DNA from: Agapanthus africanus
Lineage: Eukaryota > Streptophyta > Magnoliopsida > Asparagales > Amaryllidaceae
Assembly: GCA_030015575.1 (NCBI GenBank)
Contig: CM057349.1
Location: forward strand, 256,303,077 to 256,367,076
Reading direction: 5' to 3'
DNA: 64,000 nucleotides
Numbering within the stretch: the stretch's first letter is position 1; every line of letters begins with the position of its first letter. Positions 47,501 through 61,955 of this stretch are shown piece by piece. The position numbers and the translations under genes are program-made. Below the pieces are notes generated by a model. It did not search any database, was not told the origin of the DNA, and saw nothing but the letters and a program-made list of their open reading frames with translations.

Positions 47501-50500
47501 CTTCACTGAGTCACCACTCGTGATAGCTTGCTGAAAACTAGTAGGGTCATCATCATCCATGATGCAATTTTTTCTATCACCATCAATGAGAAACCCATAG
47601 TATCTTTCCGGTGGACGAGAAGTTCTACTTGATCTCCGGAGCGGCTGAGGTTCTTGAAGTTCTACTGCAACATCAGGTTCAACCAATTCGTCCCGAGTAA
47701 TTTGTGTCTCTAGAACCTTTTCTAGTTCTACCGCATTGCCATCATCACCTTTTATAAAGATCCCATTTTCTAAAAATGTGGCATGTTGAGAAACAAACAC
47801 CTTTTGTTCCTCTTTATGGTAGAATAGATATCCATACGAATGTTTTGGATATCACACAAATTTACACATGACCGATAGTGTCTCGAGTTTATCCGGATTC
47901 TGCTTTTTGACAAACCGAACAACCCCATATCCTAACTCTTTTAAGAGATGGTTTATTTCCACTCCATATCTCATATGGAGTGGTAGACACGGTCTTGGTT
48001 GGAACCCTGTTTAACAGATACATTGTTGTCTCCAATGCATGTCCCCAAAAGAAAAGCGGTAACTCAGCATCACACATCATGAACCGTACCATATCTAATA
48101 GGGTACGATTCCTCCGTTAGGACACACCATTGTGCTGTGGTGTGTAAGGAGGAGTGAGCTGAGAGAGAATCATATTCTCTTTTAAGAAGTCTGAAAACTC
48201 TGTACTCAAATACTCTCCACCTCGATCTGATCGAAGTTTCTTGATACTCAAACCTGTTTGTTTTTCTACTTCAAGTTTATACCCCTTGAATTTCTCGAAA
48301 GCTTCGAATTTGTGCTTTAACAAAAACACGTGTCCGAATCTTGAGAAATCATCAGTAAAAGTAATGAAGTATGAAAAACCGCCTCTAGCATGTGTAGACA
48401 TTGGTCCGCATACATTACTATGTATGAGGCTTAAGAGTTCCACAACTGTATCTCCGTATCCAGTAAACGGAGTTTTGGTCATTTTACCTTTGATACATGA
48501 CTGACAAGTCGCATAAGATTTATATTCAAAATGATTCAAATATCCATTTTTATGTATCTTGTTTAATCTTGTTTCATTAATATGATCAAGTCTACAATAC
48601 CAAAGAAAAGCTTCATTTATATCTAAAAACTTTCTTTTATTAGTATGTTGTATATTGAAAACTGTGTGTTGGTTCAGAACGTAAATACCGTTATTTAGTG
48701 TACCATACCTAATCAAATGTTGATTCAAGTTAATGTTCATAACACTATTCTGCAACACAAAATGATATCCTTCATTGTCCAGAAAAGAAACGGATATTAT
48801 ATTACATAGCATACTAGGTACATAATAACACGGGTTTCAAAACCAAAATACAATCCGAAGGCAACCCCAGAAGATACTCCTACGGATACAACATGTACAT
48901 TGGAACCATTTCCAACCCGCAAAGTATAATCACCCGTCTTCAAAACTCTACTGTTTCTCAACCCCTGCATACAATTGCACATGTGAGAACCAGAACCGGT
49001 ATCTAATACCCAAGATGCAGAGTTTATAAAAAAAACAGTTTTCAGTTACAAACACACCTGAAACGGAAGCATCAGCATGCTTCTTCTTGAGATCGGCAAG
49101 ATACAGAGCACAGTTGTGTTTCCAATGTCCCGACTTGTGGCAGTAAAAACATTCTCATTTTCCACTTCCTACGGCCCCAGATTTGTTTTTCCCCTACGCC
49201 TTTTGAACTCCACCTTTCGGTTTGATAGGTTTCTGAATTCTTTCCCTTGGCCTTCGCTTTTGGGACGGAAAAAGAAGATGGCCCATATAACAAAGCGGGA
49301 GTTTCGCTGTCTTAAACGTGCTCTCTGCACTTCTCAACATATTGAGAAGTTCAGGCAATGATTTCTCCAAATCGTTCATATTGAAATTCACTATGAATGG
49401 AGCAAAGACAGAAGGGAGAGACTGCAGAACAATATCAGTATATTGCTCATTATCCATGGTCCATCCCAGTTCCTCAAGTTCTTCTATAAGACCAATCATC
49501 TTCAGAACATGTTCTACTGATGTGTCAGGGGCCATACGCATCTGAAACAACTTTTTAGATAGCTCGTATCGTAAAGTCCGAGATTGCTCTGCATACAACT
49601 CTTTTGTATGAAGAAAGATAGATTGTACATCCATATTCTCGTGTTGCTTCTTATGAATACTGTTCATAGAAGCAAGCGCGAGGCACTTGGCCGTGTCACA
49701 GTCAATATCCTATGTTTTTCGGATCTCCCTATCCAAAACAGATGATTCAAGTCCTGGGATGGATGGGGCTTTGGTAGTGAGGACATATGATACTTTATCG
49801 TATGTGAGTGCAATGTTCAAGTTCCTCAACCATTCTTTATAATTCGGTCATGTCAGTTTATTTTACTCTAAAAGAAGCTTAAGTCCCGTCATCGGTATCT
49901 GCCATTAGGAAAGAGAAAAGAATGCACTCAGCGAAATGCTCTTGCAAAGAATTAAATTGGTTATTATCTTATCTAATCGATGTCTCCCACTGCTTTTATC
50001 AAATTTTCTTTCAAAACCTGAAAAGAAAACTAGCCAGGATTAATTACATTCTACAATTTTGCTAACTGGTCAACCACGTCAGTGTCGGTACTTTGAGGGA
50101 GCTTACTCGTGCTTTCGCACGGACCTAATTAAAATAAACCTCGTTTTCCCAGAGGTCATACCCCGTTGACACCTTTCTAGACACCTACTGGATTAGCTAA
50201 TTGTAAAGTGCAAAACTTTCCTGGAAATAACTCTTACTCACAGTGGGATCGGGATCCAACTATCATATAGATGGAATGCAGACTCATTGCAAATTTCAAC
50301 TCTTGAAACTCCCGATATGGTTTTTACCCCTAACTGCTTATGACTCTGGCTATGGTCAACATATCATAAGCACTAGTCAAGTTCTGCCCGTCATTTCGAG
50401 GTTAACTACACCCACTCATATGACCCTTGACTATGATCAACATAATCACATGAATGTTCTAACTGATCGCATCATATGCTTTGTAGGAAGACATCACTTA

Positions 50501-53500
50501 GCTACCGTAGACTACGCCTTGACTATGATCAACATACGTAGCACGAATACTAAGTACTCTACTTTCTAAAATGACGGAGGGTTACAGATGGTTTTTATGA
50601 AAACCTTTAACGCTTTGAACTTGATCTCGTTGTAGAATCAAAATAGTTTAGAAAAGGAGTGGCTTAAGCTACGCATCTTTTGAAACTTGCATTTTTCATA
50701 AATAGGCCGAGTGGATTTCAAATCCGATTCTACAAAATCTTTAGATTTCTTTTTCTTTACATTAATCTTATTAATGTAGTCCCATCATTTAAGTTCCTAA
50801 GCCAATACAGAAAAGAAACGAAAATAGAACGTACACTTATGTCATCCGCATTCGCCACAGTGTCCCGTTATGCACAGTTAGATTACTTAACTAACGGCAT
50901 AGCGGGACGGGGCTAGCGCGGGTGTAAAACATAAATACCGTTTATTATATATCATATATATAATAATAATCCATTCGTCTCAGATACTAAGTAATCACAT
51001 TACAGAATATCAACGGCAGAAGCACATATGAAAATAAAAAGGATATTTAGGAGGTCTGTATTTTGTATTTAGCCAATCAATAGAAAATACAGATTCCACG
51101 GTCGCGATGAATAACCAAGCCCACACCCCTAGACCCCTACGAGAGCGGCAAGTGACCCTGCCAATTCTAGACTTTAGGAGACCCGATCTCGACTCCTCGA
51201 GATGGCTTCCCACTGAACCCTAGAACCCGGTCATTTATGCTCTCCTCCTTGGGTCTTATCCTAATGCGGAAAGGTAAATAATATACAATAATGGTGATAT
51301 CATTCTCAACCCGGAATTGCCCCAAATAAAAGAATATTACATACAATTGATATTTACATGAATGAAAATAAAGACTCTCATCTCACATAAAACCCCCGGC
51401 TATTCAATCACGACAATCCTGCACATTATATCTCAGCAACACATAATATCTCATATCATCAACGTAAGCAAGTATGCGTATCCCGATTGTCGTTGATATA
51501 TAGCAACGAAACCGACGATACACCACATACTACACTTGCGGTCGCAAAAAAGAAAGTGAATACAACAATTGCAATTATCACAATCATATTTATCAAGACG
51601 ATATTTAACGTTTCGATCGAATCAACATACATCCACAAATTACCTTGAGCGCTCAACACTTGAGCAAAATTAAAATACTCAAAAACGTGCCACGGTGTCT
51701 ATGGACCAGCTGTAGAAGGGGTTAACCAATGCCTCACCTATGGCACCACGGAACTACGGCAAACCCTAGGGTTCATCACGGTTCCGTGGGCATAGAATCA
51801 AGTTAAGGTTATTATATTTTTCTAGAAGGGCCATAGGGATACTTGCACGACTATTGAATATAATTAACTTAGGAAAATTATAACACCTGAAAATTTGGTA
51901 CAAGATGTGGTGTTCGAAGTTCGTTCAAACTGCTAAACATTGTCAAGATTACCTTTACAGTGTTAAAATATACGACTATGAAATACTCCGCAATTAGTCC
52001 ATAACCAAATTAACAACACATGCAATTTGGACTAAACAAACAATACCAGAAACCCCAAATCCTGCAGATCAGAACACATGTGAAATACGAGGAGGTTTGG
52101 TGCACTAGGGGCCGGCGTCGCCGGAATTTGGAGCCTCGTGCTGGGTCGAAATCCGAGCACCCCCCCGTATTTCACCTGTGTTCTACTAGTATCAAATACA
52201 TTACTCTGCAGTTGCTTAAATAATTTTTAAACGATTTTTCAAAAAATTTCCAGAAAGCAAAATCTAGGGTTTCTAAAATCGTATTTTGCGAAGTTTTTCG
52301 GTTTCGTATTATCTTAACACCGTCTAAAATTCTAGCTTGGCTCTGATACCACTGTTGGGTTTACCTAGCACCTATTGTAGGGTATGGAAGCATCACACAT
52401 GCCACAATTAAAATTTTAAAGGTGCTAAGTAAACTAACCATGAATCTTTAACTAGAATATTTAGGGTAACAAGCAAAGTATCATATACAAATAAGATTAT
52501 ATCACTAAGTGAAGAAATTACAACCTTTGTAGACCTCCCTTGGCGACTCCTTGGACCTTTGAGAGTTTGGAACGGATCGCTAGAGTCCTTCCTCGTACAC
52601 GATGATCCACCCGAAGTCCCTTTGCCTAAAGCTCCTTGCTTTACTTGATCTTTCAAAGAAGTGTAGCAAACACCCTACACAAATGGCCTAGATGTGTGTA
52701 GAATGATGAGGTGGTTTGTATTCTCTAATCAAAACCCTTTCTTTTTTACTGCCTCACTCAAAGAAAATCTCAAGAGAGAGATGAAGAAGATAATGGCAAA
52801 GCTAGAGCTCAAAGTAATTTTATGACGAAAAAAATGAGATGAGAATGAATAATCAATATTAAAACATTCTCTCCTCAAACCATTGTTAGTAAATATCTAG
52901 ATATTTACAATTGAATTAAAAAGCCAAAAGAAAATTAACTCAAGGTTAAAAGTTAGGTCAAGAATGGTCAAAGAAGATAAACATTAACCATGAGTGAATT
53001 ATCTCTTCTTTAACTCAAAATAAATAAACATATACATATTTACAACCACGTGAGTCTTGCATTGCCACCATTTGTGTATCAACAACCATGATACAATGTA
53101 TGTATGTATATGTCCATGCATATCATCATGTGCATACATGCATGCATGCATCAACAAAGAAAAGCGTTTAATAAAGAATTAATCTAAAAGTCAAATGTTA
53201 AATCAATAACCGGTCATATCACATACGACCCGACTAATAGAAAAACACCCGATTAATATACGGTATCACATATACGTATTTAATCGGGTCCCCGCGCATA
53301 TCTCATATGTACACATCTTTTCGCCTGAGTTAGGAAACTCCTGTGTAGGACTCTAAGACTCGTCAATACGCCGGCAGTAGGTGATGATCATATCAAAACC
53401 CACAAGCCGCAAGCGGTCAGCTAAACGTAACGGCCACCCGGGTATTGAGCGATCAGAAGAAAACCAGTGAAGCTGTCAAAACTCGCGTCGAGCCAACTGG

Positions 53501-56500
53501 CAACACTTACCGTACAGTCCGGTCTCTTCGTCGGATATGCTGCATATCAAGTCTAGGCATGGCATCGTCGACCCAAATAACTCAATAAGTCATGCCAATG
53601 TATAGCTCATAACAGATCGAGAAACTACTGATAACACTTATCAATAAATCTCAGCAACCCTGGTCAGGGACTTCCTGTTATAGCTAATCGAGCATAGCAC
53701 AATATCAACCCCCAATACCGGGAGAGACGAAACCCTTCCTATCGCTCATTACCTCCATGTGCCTCGGGACTGTAGCCAAAGTCCACCTGTTTGCACGACT
53801 CAGTAGAGCCGTGGTAGGATGGAGATCAAAATACAGTGGGAGGACACACAAGACTCTATGACGATCTTAGATCTACAGACTAACATGTACCAGTGTCACC
53901 TGAGAACTGCTATCCGACGAAAGATATAATACCACATAGGAGTTCTCGGCGAGTCCATTCAGTATACCCAGTCTCCACTGAGCACCCCGCATACAATCTT
54001 TGGTGTCACCACACCAGATGGATATGGGATCATCCATCGCCCATCATATGGGACAAGAATGGTATACGCTAGTCTACTCTGGAATATCGATGCCCCGTCT
54101 CGATACACCCACGACTAGGAACAGTTAAAGGATATGCTTATAAACTACAAGTGTCCCACTAGTATGATCTACATCATAATCCCAATAGTCAAGCAAATAT
54201 CCTATGGGCTTTATCAACATGTATCAAATGAATAAGATGCATGATCAAATGAACATGTCAAGATAAAGTAAACCAGATAGCATACTATCATGTCGAGCAA
54301 AAAAGTCAACTATATACATATATACATGTCCAAGCATCCACTATACATATAATGGCCTCTAGGGCATACATATATCCAACAGCATGTGGTCCAATGTCTA
54401 TACATGAAAAGGGTGGGTTCTCGTACTTCATCACATTCACTGACGATCTCTCTAGGTTAGGATATATGTATCTTTTGAAAAACAAATCTGAAACTTTTGA
54501 GAAATTCAAAGAATTCAGAAACGAAGTAAAGAACCAGACTGGCAAAAGCATCAGGATCCTCCGTTTTGATAGAGGAGGAGAGTACTTAAGTACGGAATTC
54601 CGGGACTTTCTGAAAAAGAATAGTATTCTCTCTCAGCTTACTCCTCCGTATACACCATAGCACAATGGTGTATCGGAGCAGAGGAATCGTACCCTTTTGG
54701 ATATGGTTCGCTCCATGATGAGTAGTGCTGAGTTGCCTCTTTCATTCTGGGGATATACGCTTCAGACAGCAGCATACTTACTGAATTACGTTCCATCTAA
54801 ATCTGTGCCTAAGACTTCATATGAAATATGGAATAGACGGAATCCATATCTTAAGCGGTTTAAGATATGGGGTTGTCCGGCCTATGTGAAAACGCAGAAA
54901 CCGGACAAACTTGAGACACGATCAGTTCTATGTAAATTTGTGGGATATCCTAAGGATGCACTAGGATATTTGTTCTACCACACTGAGGAACAGAAGGTGT
55001 TTGTATCTCGCCACGCCACCTTTTTAGAAAAGGAACTTCTTGAAAAGAAGTTAGTGGGAGTACGGTAGAACTGAAAAAAATTCTGAACCGCAAAATATAA
55101 CTGAAGATTTGGTGGAACCGCTAGATTCAGTAATCCCAGATGAACCTCAGCCACTCCGCAGATCTAGTAGGATTTCTCATCCGCCCGAGAGATACTACGG
55201 TTTTCTCATACACGGGAATAGAAAGGATTACATCTTGGAAGAAGATGATCCTACTAGTTTCAGGCAGGCCATTATCAATAGACTCTAATAAGTGGCTGGA
55301 TGCTATGCGATCCGAAATGAAGTCCATGTATACCAATAAAATGTAGACCTTGGATATTGCTCCACCTTGGGTAAAACCCGTTGGATGCAAATGGTTCTAC
55401 AAAAGGAAATTTGTTGTAGATGGACAGATGGAAACCTATAAGGCTAGACTTGTTGCAAAAGGTTTTCGTCAAAGACCAGGTGTGGACTATGACGAAACCT
55501 TTTCTCCGGTGGCTACTATGCTCAAATCCATTCGGATCCTACTTGCCATTGCTGCCTTCCATGACTATGAGATCTGTCAAATGGACGTAAAAACGGATTT
55601 TCTGAACGGAAGTTTAGAAGAGTGCGTTTATATGGATCAGCTAGAAGGTTTCGTAGGTAGTGGAGCAGCGGGAAGGTGTGCAATTTGCTTAAATCCACTT
55701 ATGGATTAAACCAGGCATCACGGAGCTGGAACATCTGTTTTGATGAAACGGTCAAGAGATTTGACTTCATCAAAAACGATGATGAGTCTTGTATATATAA
55801 AAAGATTGTAGGACGAACTGTCATATTCCTAGTCTTGTACGTGGACGACATTCTTTTGATAGGAAATGACATTGCTATGCTACAATCGGTCAAGTTGTTC
55901 TTGTCACAAAGGTTCTCCATGAAGGACCTGAGTTATGCCTCGTACATTCTGGGAATTAAGATCTACAGAGATAGATCCAAGAGATTACTGGGACTTTCAC
56001 AGTTCAGATACATAGAGACCGTACTAAAAAGATTTAGTATGGAAGATTCCAAGCGCGATAACATACCCGCATTGCACGGAATCACCCTCTCCAAAGAGAT
56101 GTCTTCCAAGACTGATGAGGAGAGGGTTCGCATGAGCACTATACCCTACGCTTCGGCGGTAGGATCTATAATGTATGCAATGCAATGTATCCGACCAGAT
56201 GTAGCTTACGCGCTTAGCGTGGTGAGCCGGTATTAGTCTAACCCAGGTGAGAACCACTGAACAGCTATTAAGAACATTCTTAAGTACGTGAGGAGGACTA
56301 AAAAACTGTTTTTGGTATTCGGTAATGGGGACCTCCAGGTGGAGTCTTTTACCGATTTGAGCTTCCAGAGTGACAAGGATGACAGCAAGTCTGTCTCGGG
56401 TTTTGTGTTTACCCTCAACGGAAGGACGGTCTGTTAGAAGAGTTCCAAACAGGACACCGTCGCAAACTCGACGATGGAGACTGAATACATTGCTGCCAAC

Positions 56501-59500
56501 GATGCCGCAAAAGAAGCCGTCTGGATTAAGAAGTTCATTACTGAACTTCAAGTGGTTCCATCCATTGTTAACCCAATATCTTTGTATTGCGACAACAATG
56601 GAGCTATGGCTTTAGCGAAGAAACCACGGTCCCATCAGAAATCCAGACCCATCTTGAGACGGTATCACCTGATCAGGAAGATCGTTGATCGCCGAAAGGT
56701 CGAGGTACGGAGAATGGACACAAAAGACAACACGGCGGATCCATTCACCAAGGCCCCTCCTCAAGCACAGTCCGAAAGACATTTTGAGAAGTTGGGTATG
56801 CGGTATGCTAATAGCTGGCCTTAAAGCAAAAGTTGGGTATTCGGTACGCCAATATATGGTCTTAGTGCAAGTGGGAGATTGTTGGATATGTATGCCCTAG
56901 AGGCCGTTATTGTATATGTATACATGTGGATGCTTGGACATATATATGTATAGGACAGTCTTACTCGATATGATAGTATGCCATCTGGTTTGTCTTTATC
57001 TTAACATGTGCATATGTTTTACTTGCTATTACGTATCATTCATATATGTTGATAAAGCCCGTAGGATCATTGCTAAACTACCTGCGTTGTGATGGCGATC
57101 ATACTTATGGGAGCTGAATAGTCGGTATGCACATTCTTAAATGGTCCCTAGTTGTGGGAGTATCGAGGCTGGGTATCGATATTCCAGAGTAGACTAGTGT
57201 ATACGTTTCTAGACCCCGACGAGGGGCGATGGTATGGTCCCGCAACCATTGGTCTTTTGCACCTAAGATCGTATACAGGTGCTCACTAGGTGTGAGTACA
57301 TCGGATGGACTCGCCGAGAACTTCCAAATTGTACTATACCTATCGTCATGTGGAAGTTCTCAGATGACATGAGTATAGGTTAATCATTAGACCTGAGATC
57401 GTCATTTGTCTCGTGTGAATTCCCATTGTGCTTTGATCACTACCCTACCACGGCTCTACTGAGTCATGCAAACAGGTTTTGGTTGGGTACAGTCCCGAGC
57501 CACATAGAGGCAGTGAGCGATTGTCGGGGATTCGTCTCTCCCGGTATAGGGAGTCGATATCGCACTGTGTTCGATTAGTCAGGACCAAAAGACCTTAGCC
57601 AAAACAGTTGGGATTTACTGATAGGCTGATCAGTAGTTTCCCGGATTGGTCCTAAGCCGCATCAGCATGAATTATCGGGTTATTAGGGTCTGATGTTTAC
57701 CACCCCTAGACCGGGTATACGATACTCTCATACGAAGAGACCGGACTGTACGGAGATTGTCACGGATAGGCTCAGTAGGGATCCGAATGAGTTTGCTCGT
57801 CGGCCTTCCTTTTCGACAGGTACCCGAGTAGCCATTACGTACAGCTAGTGCCGCTGACGTGCTTGTGGTTATGGATTTATCCAGTAACTCACTGCCGGTG
57901 TACTGTCGAGTCTTTAGAGTCCCGCACAAAGGGTTTCCCTGGTTCAGACGAAATGATGTAGTAGCCGTATTGGATACGTGCAGGGTTCCAATCGATTGAT
58001 GTACTTTGTACTCAGACTTTCGATCGGACAGTTGCTAATACTAGCCGGCTCAGGATTGAGCCGGATTATTAAATCAGGTATTGATTTAATAATTTGCATA
58101 TATGTATTTCGATATGTATATTCTAGTATTATGTTTTTCGTGTTATTCTCTCTTTGGGTATTCGTGATTTTATCCGAATGCAGGTATGTATATACTGTAA
58201 ACTGTAATCCGTATTTTATTACGGATAATATTCTAAAAGGTGGACACCTCATTAGTCTATTTCCATTTATTTAATATATGGAAATGAGGTGTAAATTGAA
58301 GGAGAGGGGGTAGGTGAGAACCATGGCTTCAATGGTTGACAAATGAATTATTAATTCATTTTTGGCAACTATTGAAGTATGGTTGGTATTGTTTATTCAT
58401 GGATATTGTTTTACAAAACCTTGGTGAGATATTCTCTCATGGTTGCTCATTTTCTTTTGCTCTCATCATTTTGCTTCATCCTCATCACCTTCTCTATAGC
58501 TTCATCACTTTCATCATCTTTCTCCTCTCTACACTCTCATGTGTTGAGAAACAAGAGAGGAGGTAAGATAGAGATAGTAGAACACTTAGAATTTCACACT
58601 ACATCCTAAAGTTCTTGGATTAGCATCCCAAGTTCTCTAGTTACTCCTATTGACACTTAGCTAAGAGCTAGAGCCATGGATCACATCCCTCGGGGGATCA
58701 TCTACAACAAAGGAGGATCGGAGAGCAAGATCGATCGTGGAGAACCGATGGAGCAAGAAGTGAAGATCAAGCTTGTTCAAGGTGGCTACTAGGAGCACGT
58801 GATGAAGAAAGAAGACCGAAGGACACGGATCGTTCGGTGAGGCTTTCTTATTATAGTTGATAGCTCTCCTAGTTTTGCTAGTTAAGTTTATGGTTGGATC
58901 CGGTTTACTGGGTTATTATAGCACCGTTTTTATTTTGGTAGAAAAAATTTTGTTCCGCAAACGGCCACGGACGATGGCTAGGGCGTTAGGGTAACCCAAC
59001 AGTTTTGAAAGCGTTCCTAATTCATTGCACCCAATACATATTGAGGTGAGAGTAATGGAGACTACTTAATAGAATTTAAATTTGCAATTGTCGCTAGGGC
59101 CCTAGAAAATAGAACTAGGCATGTAAAAGGGCTTGGTGGGAAACCCACTTGCACCACCAATATAAAAATAGCAATTTTCTTAATTATTGTCATTTCAGAG
59201 TCGCTTAGAAAAGAAGTCGGTGAAAAGAAATTGATTTCATAAGATGATACGAAAAACTTTCCTTTCCCTCCCCAATTAAGATGCCTATGTACATTCAGAG
59301 AGACAAGGCGTCGTCTAATAGAAAATACTTTTTTCATTCTATTCTTAACCATTGCATTAAAACGATGACCTCCACAAAAGTCATGTCCTAGTATGAGAAA
59401 AGGAACAACCCTGATTGATACAAATCTATTCCAGTAGACTCAGCTTAAGCTAAAATAATAGCAAATTATCTTCAGATTTAGCACCCGAAAGAAAAAGGAT

Positions 59501-61893
59501 ATATCAAAATCCAATAGAACTCAAATGTGCACTGTACATCTAAAGCCTTTAAAATTAAAAATAAAACAACAGACTTACAGGAACTCCATCATGATTCACA
59601 AAATTTGAGTGCCCATTCCATATGTTGGTAGCGCCATTATAATCTATATATAGTCAAATCATTTAGTTAGAACGGAGAGCATAACAAAAATAATCTTCGA
59701 ATACAACTAGAAAACAAAGATCATCTAAAAAGAAACAAACAAATATAAATATGGGGGAAAAAGTAATCCAAAGAAATTCCATTGAATGAGCGAAAATTAT
59801 AACTAGTAGTCTGAAAAATTGGCAGTATCAGAATACTGAGCATGCACTGTGGAAGCTGCAAAGAATCTTATTCAGTAGTTGGATGAAAACTAACTCAGAG
59901 AGATAATGCGACAGGTAAATTCAAAGTGTCACCGAAGAAAACCACTAAGCCAAGCAAGAAATTTTAATAAGTAATTCAAACAAAATTAACGAAATAACAT
60001 GAAACAACTTACGTCCTTGGTAAACAGTTTGGTCTTGACTGGTATGATATCCAATATTTGGATCTACAAACCCGCGAAACAAAGGAGATACAGACATCTC
60101 ATTCGACAAGATCTGCACATTTGACACTCCATCATATTAGAACCAAACTTAACTGCAGAAGTCTGTTTACCATATAAAAAAATACTTTTAAGAATCCGAA
60201 CTTCTAACTTACAAATGAGGTGTCTCACAAGGATGGAAAAATAGCATAATCTCTAAAACAAAAGAAATGAAGTTGTTATTACCTTCTTGGTAACCTCTGT
60301 GGCATCGTGAGGTTTGGGCTGAGAATTCAAAGATAGGTTTTGCAATAGTTCAGTAGTGTCTGTTACAAATGAATAAAGAATATGAACTTATCTGCTACAG
60401 AAATTTATATAACGGTATCTTAAACACGGAAAAATAAAACAAACAAGAAAAACAATCATATCCGACATAACTGCTATGAAAAAGCACTTATATCTAGATA
60501 ATAGCTACTTCGCATAAGATATAGAGATAAAAATAGCGGACATAGAGAAAAAAAATTAAACAAAAGAGATGTAGAATTACGAATAATAGTGATTCATGTA
60601 ATCTAAATCGATCAACTGAAAAAGAATTTAAAATTTCTTTTAGGGAAAATCAACAAAACAAACAAGTCTACTCGTATTACGGTGAGAAATAATGCACTTA
60701 TAACCATACATCATAGGCAAAGTTTCTAATATATATATATATATAGTACGGATCCGTCAGAGCGGGTTCGTGTTTTTAAATTCACGAACCCGAATAACAG
60801 CCGTTAGAACTAACATTTGCTTTCAAAGGCTCCGATTTAAACAAATTAATAAGTCCATTAAATAACAAAGTAAATATTCTCTTACTTAATTTTTTGAGAT
60901 CTATGCGTATCTCTATTCATTTATTTTGGATAATATAGATCATGGAATATTTTGGGTAATATTGTTTTAGAATCACGGGGATTGAATTTGTTGGATATTT
61001 TGATATTTTATGTTTGGGTTTATTAAAATATTTTGGGTAATATTAATTAGAATCATGAGGATTGGAATCATATAATCATGAATCCAAAAATTAGGTAAGA
61101 GAATATTTACTTTGTTATTTAATGGATTTATTAATTTGTTTTAATCGGGGCCGTTGAAAGCAAAGGATAGATCCAACGGCTGTTATTCAGGTTCGTGAAT
61201 TAAAAACGCGAACCCGCCCTAACGGATCCATACTCTATATATATGCATACATATGTATACATACATATAAATGTTCTTAAAACGACACCTTAGGATGCAA
61301 CCTAAGAAGTCACCTATATGGCACTTCATGAGAGGCCCTATCTCATAAATAAATGAGAATGTAATTAATGAAGGCAAATGCATTTATGAACTAAACGCAT
61401 TCATGAAGTACAAAATAGGTGACTCCTTAGATTGCACCCTAAATATATATATATATATAGGCCATCTAATAGATAAAATTATAGCATTGTAAAAGGGGGG
61501 AGGAATAAATTGGGAATCTCAGTAGTCATTATGTAACGCTAAAATTTACATTGAGAACAATATCATTCAAACAAAATAAGTGTCAAGTAGATAGGATGTA
61601 ACCATCTTTAAAGAAGATAAAGCATCCCATTCATAGATGGCAAACAAGAAACCATAACTGATACACCAACAACGGTACGCATGAGAATGATCAAAAGATT
61701 CAAGTAAAATCAAACTTCCAAGTGGTTATATATATATATATATATATATAAGACGACACCTTAGGATGCAACCTAAGGAATCACCTACGTGGCACTTCAT
61801 GAAAGGCCCTATCTCATAAATAAATGAGAATGTAATTAATGAAGTCCAATGCATTTATGAGCTAAAGACATTCATGAAGTACAAAATAGGTGA

Positions 61894-61955
<62 letters not shown>

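Larger units (their letters stand above)
43967..54381 (-). mobile_element. E5: copia element nested in E4 integrase
   Basis: The LTRs are 43967-45957 and 52353-54381, TG...CA on both. The target duplication is GTATG (43962-43966) versus GCATG (54382-54386), one base changed since insertion. E4 pol reads on across the site. E5 runs on the same strand as the YTH gene. Its LTRs look about 97% identical; the 3' copy lacks 35 bp between two CATGTC direct repeats. Confidence 0.95.
38632..59001 (+). mobile_element. E4: defective copia element in YTH intron 4
   Basis: The LTRs are 38632-40756 (2125 bp) and 56880-59001 (2122 bp). A perfect target duplication GTTTT flanks it (38627-38631 and 59002-59006). 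It is oriented against the host gene. The LTRs differ at about 12 of the first 150 positions, so it is clearly older than E1 or E5. Its pol is split by E5 at 43967-54381 and gag is almost entirely missing. Confidence 0.95.
38356..59578 (-). other. Intron 4 of the YTH gene, 21.2 kb, filled by E4 and E5
   Basis: The donor GTAAGT is at 59578-59573 and the acceptor AACAG ends at 38356. Native sequence is only 38356-38631 and about 59007-59578, roughly 0.85 kb. The rest is E4 plus its 5-bp duplication, with E5 inside. The flanking exons 4 and 5 keep the frame across the junction. Confidence 0.85.
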
